Assembly (NCBI RefSeq): GCF_002479325.1
Contig: NZ_DLMO01000035.1
Location: 16,573-42,438 of the forward strand
Direction of reading: 5' to 3'
From: Brevundimonas sp. UBA7534
GTDB taxonomy: Bacteria > Pseudomonadota > Alphaproteobacteria > Caulobacterales > Caulobacteraceae
Length of the DNA stretch: 25,866 nt
The translations under genes and the position numbers were made by a program. The notes below the pieces were generated by a model. That model searched no databases and was not told the DNA's origin. It worked only from the letters and a program-made list of their open reading frames with translations. The first letter of the stretch is position 1. Every line of letters begins with the position of its first letter. Positions 14,140-23,951 of this stretch are shown here, piece by piece.

Positions 14140-15303
14140 ATGAAGGCGTTGTGCTGGCACGGCAAGGGCGACATCCGCTGCGAGACGGTGGACGACCCCG
14201 AAATTCAGGACGGACGCGACGCCATCATCCGCGTCACCTCCTGCGCCATCTGCGGCTCGGACCTGCATCTGTACGGCGGCTTCGTGCCGGGCATGAAGTC
14301 CGGCGACGTCATGGGCCACGAGACGATGGGCGAGGTCGTCGCCGTCGGCAAGGACAACACCAAACTGAAGGTCGGCGACCGCGTCGTCGTGCCCTTCACA
14401 ATCAGCTGCGGCGAGTGCGACTATTGCCGCCGGGGCCTGTATTCCGTGTGCGAACGGTCCAATCCCAACGGGGCGGAACAGGCCAAGATGCTGGGTTATC
14501 CGACCGCGGGCCTGTTCGGCTACACCCACATGTACGGCGGCTTTGCCGGCGGTCAGGCGGAATATCTGCGCGTGCCCTATGCCGACGTGGGGCCGATCAA
14601 GGTGCCGAACGGCCTGAGCGACGACCAGGTCCTGTTCCTGTCCGACATCTTCCCGACCGGCTGGATGGCGGCCGAGAACGCGGACATCCAGCCCGGCCAC
14701 ACGGTGCTGGTGTTCGGCTGCGGCCCCGTGGGTCAGTTCGCCATCCGCAGCGCCTTCATGATGGGCGCCGAACGCGTCATCGCCGTCGACGAGGTCCCGC
14801 AGCGTCTGCGCCTGGCCGAGACCGCCGGCGCCGAGACCATCGACTTCTCCGCCGTGAAGGGCGAGCTGCAGGACGAGATCCTGGCGATGACCAGGGGGCG
14901 CGGCCCGGACTCGGTCATCGAGGCCGTCGGCCTGGAAAGCCACGGCGCGGGCTCCGTGATCGAGAAGGTGCAGGAGACCGTGGCGGGCCGGATGGAGCGC
15001 CCCTACGCCCTGAACCAGGCCATCGTCGCCTGCCGCCCCGGCGGGACCATCAGCCTGCCCGGCGTCTTCGTCGGCGGCGTGCCCACCATGATGGGCGCCT
15101 TCGTCGGCAAGGGCCTGACCCTCAGGACCGGCCAGACCCATGTGCAGCGCTACCTCGAACCCCTGATGCGCAAGATCGAGGACGGCGAGATCGACCCCAG
15201 CTTCCTGATCACCCACAAGATCACGCTGGACGACGGCCCCGACGCCTACAAGATGTTCCAGGAAAAGAACGACGGCTGCATCAAGGTGGTCATCAACCCG
15301 TAA
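14140..15303 (+). CDS. Zinc-dependent alcohol dehydrogenase, formaldehyde-dehydrogenase-like MDR
   Basis: A 387-residue medium-chain dehydrogenase of the COG1063 type. The catalytic zinc site uses C38 (CAICGSDLH), H60-E61 (GHETMG) and probably D169. The structural zinc has C90, C93, C96 and C104. The Rossmann motif GCGPVG is at 193-198, with D217 favouring NAD. A long insertion with NPNGAEQAKMLGYPTAGLFGYTHMYGG and the ESHGAGS region around residue 265 resemble the glutathione-independent formaldehyde dehydrogenase branch, whose members often act on other alcohols. It is therefore distinct from the class III-like enzyme at 4827-5957. The start is ATG 14140 with GGAAGGG 8 bp upstream; that site can pair with upstream bases. 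It is followed by a palindromic repeat element. Confidence 0.9.
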   Translation: MKALCWHGKGDIRCETVDDPEIQDGRDAIIRVTSCAICGSDLHLYGGFVPGMKSGDVMGHETMGEVVAVGKDNTKLKVGDRVVVPFTISCGECDYCRRGLYSVCERSNPNGAEQAKMLGYPTAGLFGYTHMYGGFAGGQAEYLRVPYADVGPIKVPNGLSDDQVLFLSDIFPTGWMAAENADIQPGHTVLVFGCGPVGQFAIRSAFMMGAERVIAVDEVPQRLRLAETAGAETIDFSAVKGELQDEILAMTRGRGPDSVIEAVGLESHGAGSVIEKVQETVAGRMERPYALNQAIVACRPGGTISLPGVFVGGVPTMMGAFVGKGLTLRTGQTHVQRYLEPLMRKIEDGEIDPSFLITHKITLDDGPDAYKMFQEKNDGCIKVVINP

Positions 15304-15372
15304 TCGCGGGCGCGCGACCGCGAGGCGGCCCGAGGCCCCCGTGGAGACGCTGGGATCTCACGCTTCTCCTTC

Positions 15373-15513
15373 TTTCGTCATCTTCCGGCGAGCGCAGCGA
15401 GACCGGGAGACCCAGCGGCGCCGAGGGCGACCTGTTCAGCCCAAGACCGCGGCAGTGTCGCGCTGTCCACCGGTCTGCGGCGCGAAGCTGCGCCTTGCCG
15501 AAGGATGACGAAA
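15373..15513. repeat. Palindromic repeat element, copy A
   Basis: A 141-bp element bounded by TTTCGTCATC on the left and GATGACGAAA on the right, the ends being exact inverted repeats. Its left half is nearly identical to copy B at 15889 (CGGCGAGCGCAGCGAGACC, then CCCAGCGGCGCCGA, then GGCGACCTGTTCAGCCC). The right half is more diverged. It lies between the dehydrogenase stop and the GIY-YIG gene stop, 7 bp from the latter. Confidence 0.8.
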
Positions 15514-15520
15514 AGGAAGA

Positions 15521-15862
15521 TCAGTCGTCTTCAGGGGGCGGAGTCCAGTCCGGATCGTTGACCGGATACCAATCGGCGGCGAGGTCGAGCCATTCGGGGT
15601 TCGCATCCTCGATCAGCTTCAGCTTCCAGTCTCGCATCCACTTCTTCAGCCGCTTCTCGCGCCTGATCGCATCGACGACCCACTGATGCCGTTCGTACCA
15701 GACCAGACGGGTGACGGCGTTGTCGTCGGTGAAGCCGGGAAAGGTGTGGGTCTTGTGCTTCCACACCCGCGCGTGGAGGTTCGAGGTCATCCCGACATAA
15801 AGCGTGCCGTTCCTCTGGCTGGCCATGATGTAGGTCGCGATGAAGGTACGGTGCGTCCCCAT
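15521..15862 (-). CDS. GIY-YIG nuclease superfamily protein
   Basis: A 113-residue single-domain GIY-YIG protein (YhbQ/UvrC-N-like). The signature is visible as TYIMASQRNGTLYVGMT, i.e. the GIY half as TYI and YIG half as YVG, followed by the catalytic Arg in NLHARVWKHK and the general-base region. Next comes TRLVWYERH, with the conserved E, and the helix AIRREKRLKKWMRDWKLKLI typical of standalone family members, ending in an acidic tail (PPPEDD). Such proteins are metal-dependent DNA endonucleases, though the role of these short ones is poorly known. ATG 15862 is chosen; GTG 15868 is in frame. The gene is tightly boxed in by two copies of a palindromic repeat, 7 bp from copy A and 26 bp from copy B. 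Confidence 0.9.
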   Translation of the reverse strand: MGTHRTFIATYIMASQRNGTLYVGMTSNLHARVWKHKTHTFPGFTDDNAVTRLVWYERHQWVVDAIRREKRLKKWMRDWKLKLIEDANPEWLDLAADWYPVNDPDWTPPPEDD

Positions 15863-15888
15863 CCCCACAACCTATGCGCACTCTCTTC

Positions 15889-16059
15889 TTTCGTCATCCT
15901 CCGGCGAGCGCAGCGAGACCGGGGGACCCAGCGGCGCCGAAGGCGACCTGTTCAGCCCCGATCCCGACCGCCCGTGTCCGCGACAGTGTCGCGCTCCCGC
16001 GCGCCGCTGGGTCCCCCGGTCTGCGCCGCGAAGACGCGGCTTGCCGGAGGATGACGAAA
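15889..16059. repeat. Palindromic repeat element, copy B
   Basis: A 171-bp element with the same ends as copy A. Here the inner arms are also intact: the 21-nt arm beginning GACCGGGGGACC on the left (15917-15937) recurs exactly inverted near 16001-16021, and the outer 20-nt arms match at 19 positions. The whole can fold into a long imperfect cruciform. It lies 7 bp from the stop of the low-GC gene at 16067. Confidence 0.85.
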
Positions 16060-16066
16060 GAGGAGT

Positions 16067-16792
16067 TCAGTTTAAAAGCATTTCTTTGTTTGCATTGAGA
16101 ATTCTAACCAACTTCTCGACATCTGCGGGGTCGCGAAGAATCGCAGAGATCATGATGGCGTTCTCTCCGATTTCGACCTTGAAGCGACTGACGGGTGGCT
16201 CAAACGAGGGTGAAGGCGGCTGCGATGTCTCGGCCACCGGGCTACTCGCCGGTCGATCCTCTTCCTGAGCTTCTTCGTCGGCCTCTTCGTCTGAAAGTCC
16301 GCCCTCCCGAAGCCCTGCGTAGGCTGCCGTATCCATCAAAGCCCGCCAGAACGTCCGAGCAGCTAGAGGATTAAATCCCCGGTCCAACTCCAGCTCGCTC
16401 AGGCAGTGCGCCTCACTTGGGGGGTCATCAATCCATCGCCGATACTCTTGGAACAAGCGCGGGCGCATAGCTGCTTCCTTGAGAGCTCCCTCACGAGCAC
16501 CAGGTCGATTGTCGGCCACAAGGCGAATGCCCAAGTCGGTCAACTGGACTTTTCGGCTCTCCCCACTGCCCGCGTCGTCGAGCAATCCGTATTGTTTAAG
16601 TGCCCCGACGGTCTGCTGCAGCCCACTACTTTTGACGCCGTAGCCCCAAGTGTCGGCCACGGTTGCTACGCGAGCTCCCTCTTTGCGGTGTTTCGCCCAA
16701 AACGTCTTGGCGCGCTCTTCGGCCTTTCGAAGAGAGATGAACGGATACTTTGGGCTCCGGTCGAACTTCGGTTTTGCGTCTTGGTCGGTCAT
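16067..16792 (-). CDS. Unknown protein with predicted winged-helix N-terminus
   Basis: A 241-residue protein I do not recognise. The N-terminal half (about 12-100) starts FDRSPKYPFISLRKAEERAKTFWAKHRKEG and continues with a helix-turn-helix-like stretch (VATVADTWGYGVKSSGLQQT), then VGALKQYGLLDD and a wing-like hairpin (SRKVQLTDLG), as in winged-helix DNA-binding domains. An acidic, low-complexity linker follows at about 175-200 (DEEADEEAQEED). A short conserved-looking C-terminal module ends in FKVEIGENAIMISAILRDPADVEKLVRILNANKEML. The start is ATG 16792 with GGAGG upstream. GC is about 55-60%, clearly below neighbours, suggesting acquisition. It lies between a palindromic repeat and a stem-loop-rich region. 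A DNA-binding or regulatory role is inference only. Confidence 0.72.
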   Translation of the reverse strand: MTDQDAKPKFDRSPKYPFISLRKAEERAKTFWAKHRKEGARVATVADTWGYGVKSSGLQQTVGALKQYGLLDDAGSGESRKVQLTDLGIRLVADNRPGAREGALKEAAMRPRLFQEYRRWIDDPPSEAHCLSELELDRGFNPLAARTFWRALMDTAAYAGLREGGLSDEEADEEAQEEDRPASSPVAETSQPPSPSFEPPVSRFKVEIGENAIMISAILRDPADVEKLVRILNANKEMLLN

Positions 16793-16909
16793 TTTCGTGC
16801 CTCCGCACCCCGATGTATCGGCTCTTCGAGAAAATGTCGACCGGATATCAGACAAGAACAGAGAGGGAGAGAAGAATGCCGTTGACGGAATCGGCATCAG
16901 AGTGCACGA

Positions 16910-17134
16910 GTATGCCGGGCCCAACGAGTCGGGTCCGGCATGATCGTTTTACAGAAAGGAGAGAGCAGCGTGTTGGCAACCACTCGATAGGAGGGTCTAG
17001 TCCGGAGTCAGGAAGATGGACGGTTGCCCCCGTCCATCGGCCCCTCGGGATCGACACTAGTCTTCGAAGCATCGAAGATCTAGAACTCTAGAATCTGGGG
17101 GCCCTTCGGTCAAATGACCGGAGGGCCTTTGTGT

Positions 17135-17136
<2 letters not shown>
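16910..17136 (+). ncRNA. Possible small RNA rich in stem-loops (hypothetical)
   Basis: The 342-bp gap 16793-17134 has no convincing gene. On the plus strand it holds four successive hairpins: an 11-bp stem at 16910-16939; GATGGACGG/CCGTCCATC at 17015-17038; TCTTCGA/TCGAAGA at 17061-17078; and a 13-bp stem at 17100-17127 followed by TTTGTGTTT. CTAG, a tetramer rare in proteobacterial genomes outside structured RNA genes, occurs four times in 95 bp (16997, 17057, 17080, 17088). Together this suggests an RNA gene ending at the terminator. The 5' end and promoter are not identified, and I recognise no known RNA family. Confidence 0.35.
17100..17136 (+). terminator. Rho-independent terminator next to the clpB 3' end
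   Basis: GGCCCTTCGGTCA (17100-17112) pairs with TGACCGGAGGGCC (17115-17127), 13 bp with one wobble, followed on the plus strand by TTTGTGTTT. The clpB stop codon is directly adjacent at 17135-17137, so the same hairpin could also end clpB transcripts, although no U-tract follows on that strand. Confidence 0.8.
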
Positions 17137-19723
<2,587 letters not shown>

Positions 19724-19798
19724 GGTTCAGTCCCCTCGGGAGGCGGATGTCGCCCAATGCGCCCTTACCGAAAGCGACGCCTTGAGCTGTCGCAAACG

Positions 19799-19826
19799 AG
19801 ATGGTGTGACATATGGGCCACGCAAG
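19799..19826 (-). promoter_or_regulatory. Sigma-32-like heat-shock promoter for clpB
   Basis: On the minus strand CTTGCGT (19826-19820) is followed after 13 bp by CACCATCT (19806-19799), against the sigma-32 consensus CTTGAAA-N13-17-CCCCATnT. The -35 core CTTG is exact and the -10 keeps CCAT and the final T. It is 75 bp from the clpB ATG, as expected for a heat-shock gene. Confidence 0.5.
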
Positions 19827-19925
19827 GGTTCGCAGGCCGAAAATCGGCGCGGCGGCGCCCCGTCGGGCGACGGCCGGGGAACCCTAAGCGTCGCCATACG
19901 CTTTTCGCCGATCCTGACCACCAAG

Positions 19926-21815
19926 ATGAACCCGCGCGTCTTCTGGGGCGCAAGCCTGATCATCGGCCTGCTGCTCGTCGTCGCGGTGGCCGCGCCCGGA
20001 CAGTCGGACCGGGTTTTCCAGACCCTGCAGGCGTGGGTGATCGACACCTTCGGCTGGTTCTACATCGCCGCCGTGGCGGGCTTTCTGGGGCTGGCGCTGG
20101 TGCTGGCCCTGGGACCGACCGGGGCGCTGAAGCTGGGGCCGGACGACGCCGAGCCCGACTTCCCATATCTGTCCTGGCTGGCCATGCTGTTCGCCGCCGG
20201 CATGGGCATCGGCCTGATGTATTTCGGGGTCGCCGAACCGATCCAGCATTTCGTCGCCCCGCCGGAGGGGGCGCCGCGCAGCTTCGCCGCCGCGCGCGAG
20301 GCGATGGGCATCACCTTCTTCCACTACGGCGTCCACGCCTGGGCGGTGTACGCCCTGGTGGGGCTGAGCCTGGCCTTCTTCGCCTATCGTAAGGGCCTGC
20401 CGCTGACGCTGCGGTCGGGCCTGTCGCCGCTGCTGGGGCGGCGGATCAACGGCCCGATCGGCGATGCGGTGGACATCTTCGCCATCTGGGGCACGGCCTT
20501 CGGCATCGCCACCTCGCTGGGCTTCGGCGTGGCGCAGATGAACAGCGGGTTGAGCTATCTGCTGGGTGTTCCCAACAACGCCTGGGTCCAGGTCGGTCTG
20601 ATCGCCCTGGTGATGGCGGCGGCGACCGTCTCGGTCATGACGGGTGTGGGCAAGGGGGTGCGCCGGCTGTCGGAGCTGAACCTGAGCCTGGCGGTGCTGC
20701 TGATGCTGTTCGTGCTGGTGGTCGGGCCGACCGGCTTCCTGTTCAAGGCGCTGGTGCAGAATTTCGGCTTCTATCTGAGCCATCTGGTCGAGCGCACCTT
20801 CACCCTCTACGCCTATGAGCCGCGCGCCTGGATGGCGGACTGGACGCTGTTCTACTGGGCCTGGTGGATCGCCTGGTCGCCGTTCGTGGGCATGTTCATC
20901 GCCCGCATCTCGCGCGGGCGCACCGTGCGCGAGTTCCTGATCGGCGTGCTGTTGGTGCCGTCGGGCTTCACCTTCCTGTGGATGACGGTCTTCGGCAACA
21001 CGGCCATGAGCTTTGACATGGCGCAGGCGGCGGGCGCCATCTCAAACGCGGTGCAGACGGACCTGTCGACCGCCCTGTTCCACTTCCTGGAGCAGTTGCC
21101 GGGCGCGGCGATCACCTCGACGCTGGCGATCCTGCTGGTGGCGGTGTTCTTCATCACCTCGGCCGATTCCGGCGCCCTGGTGATCGACACCATCGCGTCG
21201 GGCGGCGCCGACGACACGCCGCGCTGGCAGAGGGTGTACTGGTGCCTGCTGCTGGGCCTGATCGCGGCGTTGCTGCTGCTGGCGGGAGGGCTGGGCGCGC
21301 TGCAGGCCGCCACCCTGGGCGCGGCCCTGCCGTTCGTGGTCATCATGGTGCTGTTGTGCGTCGGCCTGGTGCGGCAGATGAACGCCGACGTGGCCGGCCG
21401 GGTCATCGAGACCGAGGGGCCGCCGCTGGCCGAACAGCTGAAGCGCATCCTGGCCCCCGCCAATCGCCGCGACATCGACCGGCAGATCGACCGCAACGGC
21501 CTGCCCGCGCTGGAGACGGTCCGCGAAGGCCTGGCGGCCGAGGGGCTGGACGCCCAGGTGGCCCGCGACGCGGACGGCGTCTCGCTGACGGCGCCGGTCG
21601 CCGGGGGGCGCGACTTCCACTATCGCCTGACCGCGCGCGAGCGGCCCCGGCCGGCCCTGACCGCGCTGGACGCGCCGGAACGCAAGCGGGCGATGGAATG
21701 GCGTCTGTCGGCGCGGTCCGACGACGTGACCCGCCCGCGCGACGTGACCGGTTTCACCCGCGAGCAGATCGTCGCCGACGTGCTGGAGCACCTGCACCGC
21801 TGGCGCACGGCCTGA
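19926..21815 (+). CDS. BCCT family transporter (BetT-like)
   Basis: A 629-residue inner-membrane secondary transporter for quaternary ammonium compounds (choline, betaine or carnitine). Twelve hydrophobic segments span about residues 5-500. The BCCT signature WAWWIAWSPFVGMFIARISRGRTVREF lies around residues 308-335; its Trp-rich helix forms the substrate cage. FAAGMGIGLMYFGVAEP and FFITSADSGALV are also family-typical. A cytoplasmic C-terminal tail of about 120 residues, rich in Arg, Asp and Glu, places it with BetT-like members, where such tails take part in osmotic control. ATG 19926 starts directly before the first membrane helix; there is no clear Shine-Dalgarno and the frame is open upstream to 19722. 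The exact substrate is not determinable, and no betaine-synthesis genes are nearby. Confidence 0.92.
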   Translation: MNPRVFWGASLIIGLLLVVAVAAPGQSDRVFQTLQAWVIDTFGWFYIAAVAGFLGLALVLALGPTGALKLGPDDAEPDFPYLSWLAMLFAAGMGIGLMYFGVAEPIQHFVAPPEGAPRSFAAAREAMGITFFHYGVHAWAVYALVGLSLAFFAYRKGLPLTLRSGLSPLLGRRINGPIGDAVDIFAIWGTAFGIATSLGFGVAQMNSGLSYLLGVPNNAWVQVGLIALVMAAATVSVMTGVGKGVRRLSELNLSLAVLLMLFVLVVGPTGFLFKALVQNFGFYLSHLVERTFTLYAYEPRAWMADWTLFYWAWWIAWSPFVGMFIARISRGRTVREFLIGVLLVPSGFTFLWMTVFGNTAMSFDMAQAAGAISNAVQTDLSTALFHFLEQLPGAAITSTLAILLVAVFFITSADSGALVIDTIASGGADDTPRWQRVYWCLLLGLIAALLLLAGGLGALQAATLGAALPFVVIMVLLCVGLVRQMNADVAGRVIETEGPPLAEQLKRILAPANRRDIDRQIDRNGLPALETVREGLAAEGLDAQVARDADGVSLTAPVAGGRDFHYRLTARERPRPALTALDAPERKRAMEWRLSARSDDVTRPRDVTGFTREQIVADVLEHLHRWRTA

Positions 21816-21871
21816 GGCTGGCGAAGCGCGTCCGAACCTCTAAGGTGGGCCTTCGTCTTTCCGAGGTCGCC

Positions 21872-23512
21872 ATGTCCGTTCGTCTGTCCCGCCGTTCCGC
21901 CCTGTTCGTGTCGGGAGGCGCCGCGGCGCTGGCGGCGGGGCCGGCGTGGGCCCGACAGGCGGCCCAGGAGACGGCGCAGGCGGCGGCGAACGACGACGCC
22001 TCGCTGGCCGAGGCGGTCGACGCCTATGTGAAACAGGCGATGGCGGCGTGGCCGGACCAGCCGGCGCTGGGCGTGGCGGTGGTGCGCGAGGGCCAGACGG
22101 TCCTGGCGCGCGGCTATGGCGTCAAGGCGCAGGACCGGCCCGGCGCGGCGGACGAACACACCCTGTTCGCCATCGCCTCGAACACCAAGAACGTCACCGC
22201 CGCCGCCCTGGCCATCCTGGTCGACGAGGGCAAGGTGAAGTGGGACGCGCCGGTGAAGACCTATCTGCCGGACTTCCGCCTGTGGGACCCCTATATCGGC
22301 GAGCACGTCACGGTGCGCGACGCGCTCAGCCACCGGGCGGGCTTCGGCCTGGGCGCCGGCGATCTGCTGTTCTGGCCCAACAGCGACCGGACCCGCGCCG
22401 AGGTGGTGGCCCAGGCCGCCTTCGTGCCGATCGAGGACGGATTCCGCGCCCGCTACCACTACTGCAACCTGATGTTCGTGGTCGCCGGCGCGGTGATCGA
22501 GGCGGTGTCGGGCCAGTCGTGGGAGGACTTCATCCAGACCCGCATCCTGGACCGCGTGGGCATGAGCGAGACCGTTCCTCTGGCCCGGCTGGCCGATCCG
22601 GCCCGGTCGGCCCTGCCGCACGGCCGGGTGGGGCCGCCGCTGCGCTATCAGGGCGACATGACGCGCATCGCCCAATCCATCGTCGAGGTGTGGAACTGGG
22701 ATTCGGCGGCGGCGGCCGGCGGCATCTGCACCACGCCGACCGACTGGGCCAAATGGATGGCGTTGCGGCTGAACGAAGGGGTGCTGCCCGACGGATCGCG
22801 CCTGTTCTCGGAGGACGCGGCGCGGGAGATGTGGCGGCCGAACATCATCGTCGCCTCCTCGCCCGGACCGACGGCGGAGCTGCCCAACCGCTCCATCGCC
22901 TCGACCTATGCGATGGGCTTCCAGGTCCAGGACTATCGCGGCGAGCGGCTGATCAGCCATGGCGGCGGCTCGCCCGGCGGCATCTCGGCGACGGTGCTGA
23001 TCCCGGGGCGCAAGACGGGTTTCTGCGTCTTCTCCAATGCGGAGGAGAGCTTCCTGCTGCGCGCTCTGCGATCCGGGATCGCCGACATCGTCATGGGCAA
23101 GGTCGACGTCGACTGGATCGCCGATTCCAAGACCAAGGAGGCCGAAGCGACCCGGAAGTCGCTGGCCGCCGCCGTCGAGATCGACGCCAAGCAGCGCGCC
23201 GGCGCGCCCCCGGCCATGCCGCTGGACGCCTATGTCGGGACCTGGCGCGACCCATGGTACGGCGACATCGTGATTTCAAAGCGCGGCGACGGCCTGTGGC
23301 TGGACTTCACCCACACGCCCGCGCTGAAGGGGCCGCTGGAGCCCTATGACGGCGAGACCTTCCGCACCCGCTTTCCCGACAAGCGCGAGGAGGACGCCTT
23401 CGTCACCTTCGCCATCCAGACGGCCAAGCCCGCCACGGCGACGGTGAAGGGCGTCAGCCCCGACATCGACTTCAGCTACGACTATCAGGACCTGCGGCTG
23501 ACGCGGGTGTGA
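21872..23512 (+). CDS. Exported serine hydrolase, beta-lactamase (class C/PBP) fold
   Basis: A 546-residue serine hydrolase with a Tat-type signal (SRRSALFVSG at residues 6-15, cleavage after AWA near 27). The catalytic domain (about 45-410) has the nucleophile tetrad S103-N-T-K106, the second motif Y197-C-N199, and H363-G-G in place of KTG, as in esterase/peptidase members of the family. A C-terminal domain (about 435-546), starting MPLDAYVGTWRDPWYGDI, is the lipocalin-like DUF3471 type common in these proteins. It probably acts in the periplasm on peptides or esters; true beta-lactamase activity is unlikely but not excluded. ATG 21872 has CGAGG upstream. Its 3' end overlaps the convergent lipoprotein gene by 41 bp. 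Confidence 0.9.
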   Translation: MSVRLSRRSALFVSGGAAALAAGPAWARQAAQETAQAAANDDASLAEAVDAYVKQAMAAWPDQPALGVAVVREGQTVLARGYGVKAQDRPGAADEHTLFAIASNTKNVTAAALAILVDEGKVKWDAPVKTYLPDFRLWDPYIGEHVTVRDALSHRAGFGLGAGDLLFWPNSDRTRAEVVAQAAFVPIEDGFRARYHYCNLMFVVAGAVIEAVSGQSWEDFIQTRILDRVGMSETVPLARLADPARSALPHGRVGPPLRYQGDMTRIAQSIVEVWNWDSAAAAGGICTTPTDWAKWMALRLNEGVLPDGSRLFSEDAAREMWRPNIIVASSPGPTAELPNRSIASTYAMGFQVQDYRGERLISHGGGSPGGISATVLIPGRKTGFCVFSNAEESFLLRALRSGIADIVMGKVDVDWIADSKTKEAEATRKSLAAAVEIDAKQRAGAPPAMPLDAYVGTWRDPWYGDIVISKRGDGLWLDFTHTPALKGPLEPYDGETFRTRFPDKREEDAFVTFAIQTAKPATATVKGVSPDIDFSYDYQDLRLTRV

Positions 23513-23951
23513 TCACGATGCGGCGGCCGGGCGCGGGGTCGGCCACGCCGCGCGGCGTCAGGCGGGAGAAGGGCGCGCCGCCGATGTAGGACAGGGCCTC
23601 GGCCGCGCCCTTGGCCAGGGCGTCGGCCTGGACCTGATCCGGGGCGCGGCCGATGACGACGACGGGCGGACCGTCGCCGGTCCCGATCAGATCGGCCGCG
23701 CGGCGCAGCATGGGCTCGGCCTGGGGCGACAGTTCGGTCGATCCCGGCAGGAACAGACGCTCTCCGTCGATCAGGATCCGGTCGCCCTGCGCCATGACGC
23801 CCTCGACCGGGCCGGAGGGCGCTGGCGAAAGCGCGGCGGGCGGCGGGGCGCCCGTCTCGTGCACCTGGGGCGCGGCGTCGTCGCCGGGCGAACAGGCGGC
23901 CGTCGCCAGGATCGACGCCAGGCCGAGAACGCCCCGGAGGCCGCGCGTCAC
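23472..23951 (-). CDS. Lipoprotein with OmpA-like C-terminal domain
   Basis: A 159-residue putative lipoprotein. GTG at 23951 overlaps the stop of the upstream gene in GTGA. The N-terminus TRGLRGVLGLASILATAAC fits a lipoprotein signal with Cys at about residue 20, then a Pro/Ala-rich linker. The rest resembles the OmpA peptidoglycan-associated fold: ILIDGERLFLPGSTELSPQAEPMLRRAADLI, VVVIGRAPD, an Ala-rich helix, RLTPRGVADPAPGRRIVI. It is shorter than a full OmpA domain and the usual N-x-x-L-S-x-x-R-A helix is degenerate (ADALAKGAAEAL), so peptidoglycan binding may be weakened. It overlaps the convergent serine hydrolase gene by 41 bp at the 3' end. Confidence 0.72.
   Translation of the reverse strand: MTRGLRGVLGLASILATAACSPGDDAAPQVHETGAPPPAALSPAPSGPVEGVMAQGDRILIDGERLFLPGSTELSPQAEPMLRRAADLIGTGDGPPVVVIGRAPDQVQADALAKGAAEALSYIGGAPFSRLTPRGVADPAPGRRIVITPASAAGPDSRS

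Noticed and set aside
13572..15686. 704-residue plus-strand frame across the YciI-like and dehydrogenase genes
   Set aside because: It is Arg/Gly-rich noise out of frame with two well-supported genes, and runs through the repeat element.
15373..16059. Two similar repeats as a minimal CRISPR array or insertion sequence
   Set aside because: The units are long palindromes with a gene between them, without spacers of uniform length; no transposase and no clear target duplication.
17055..17103. Cluster of SpeI, BglII, XbaI and ApaI sites resembling a cloning polylinker
   Set aside because: The order does not match any polylinker I know, the flanks are not vector-like, and the sites are explained by hairpin arms and CTAG-rich structure.
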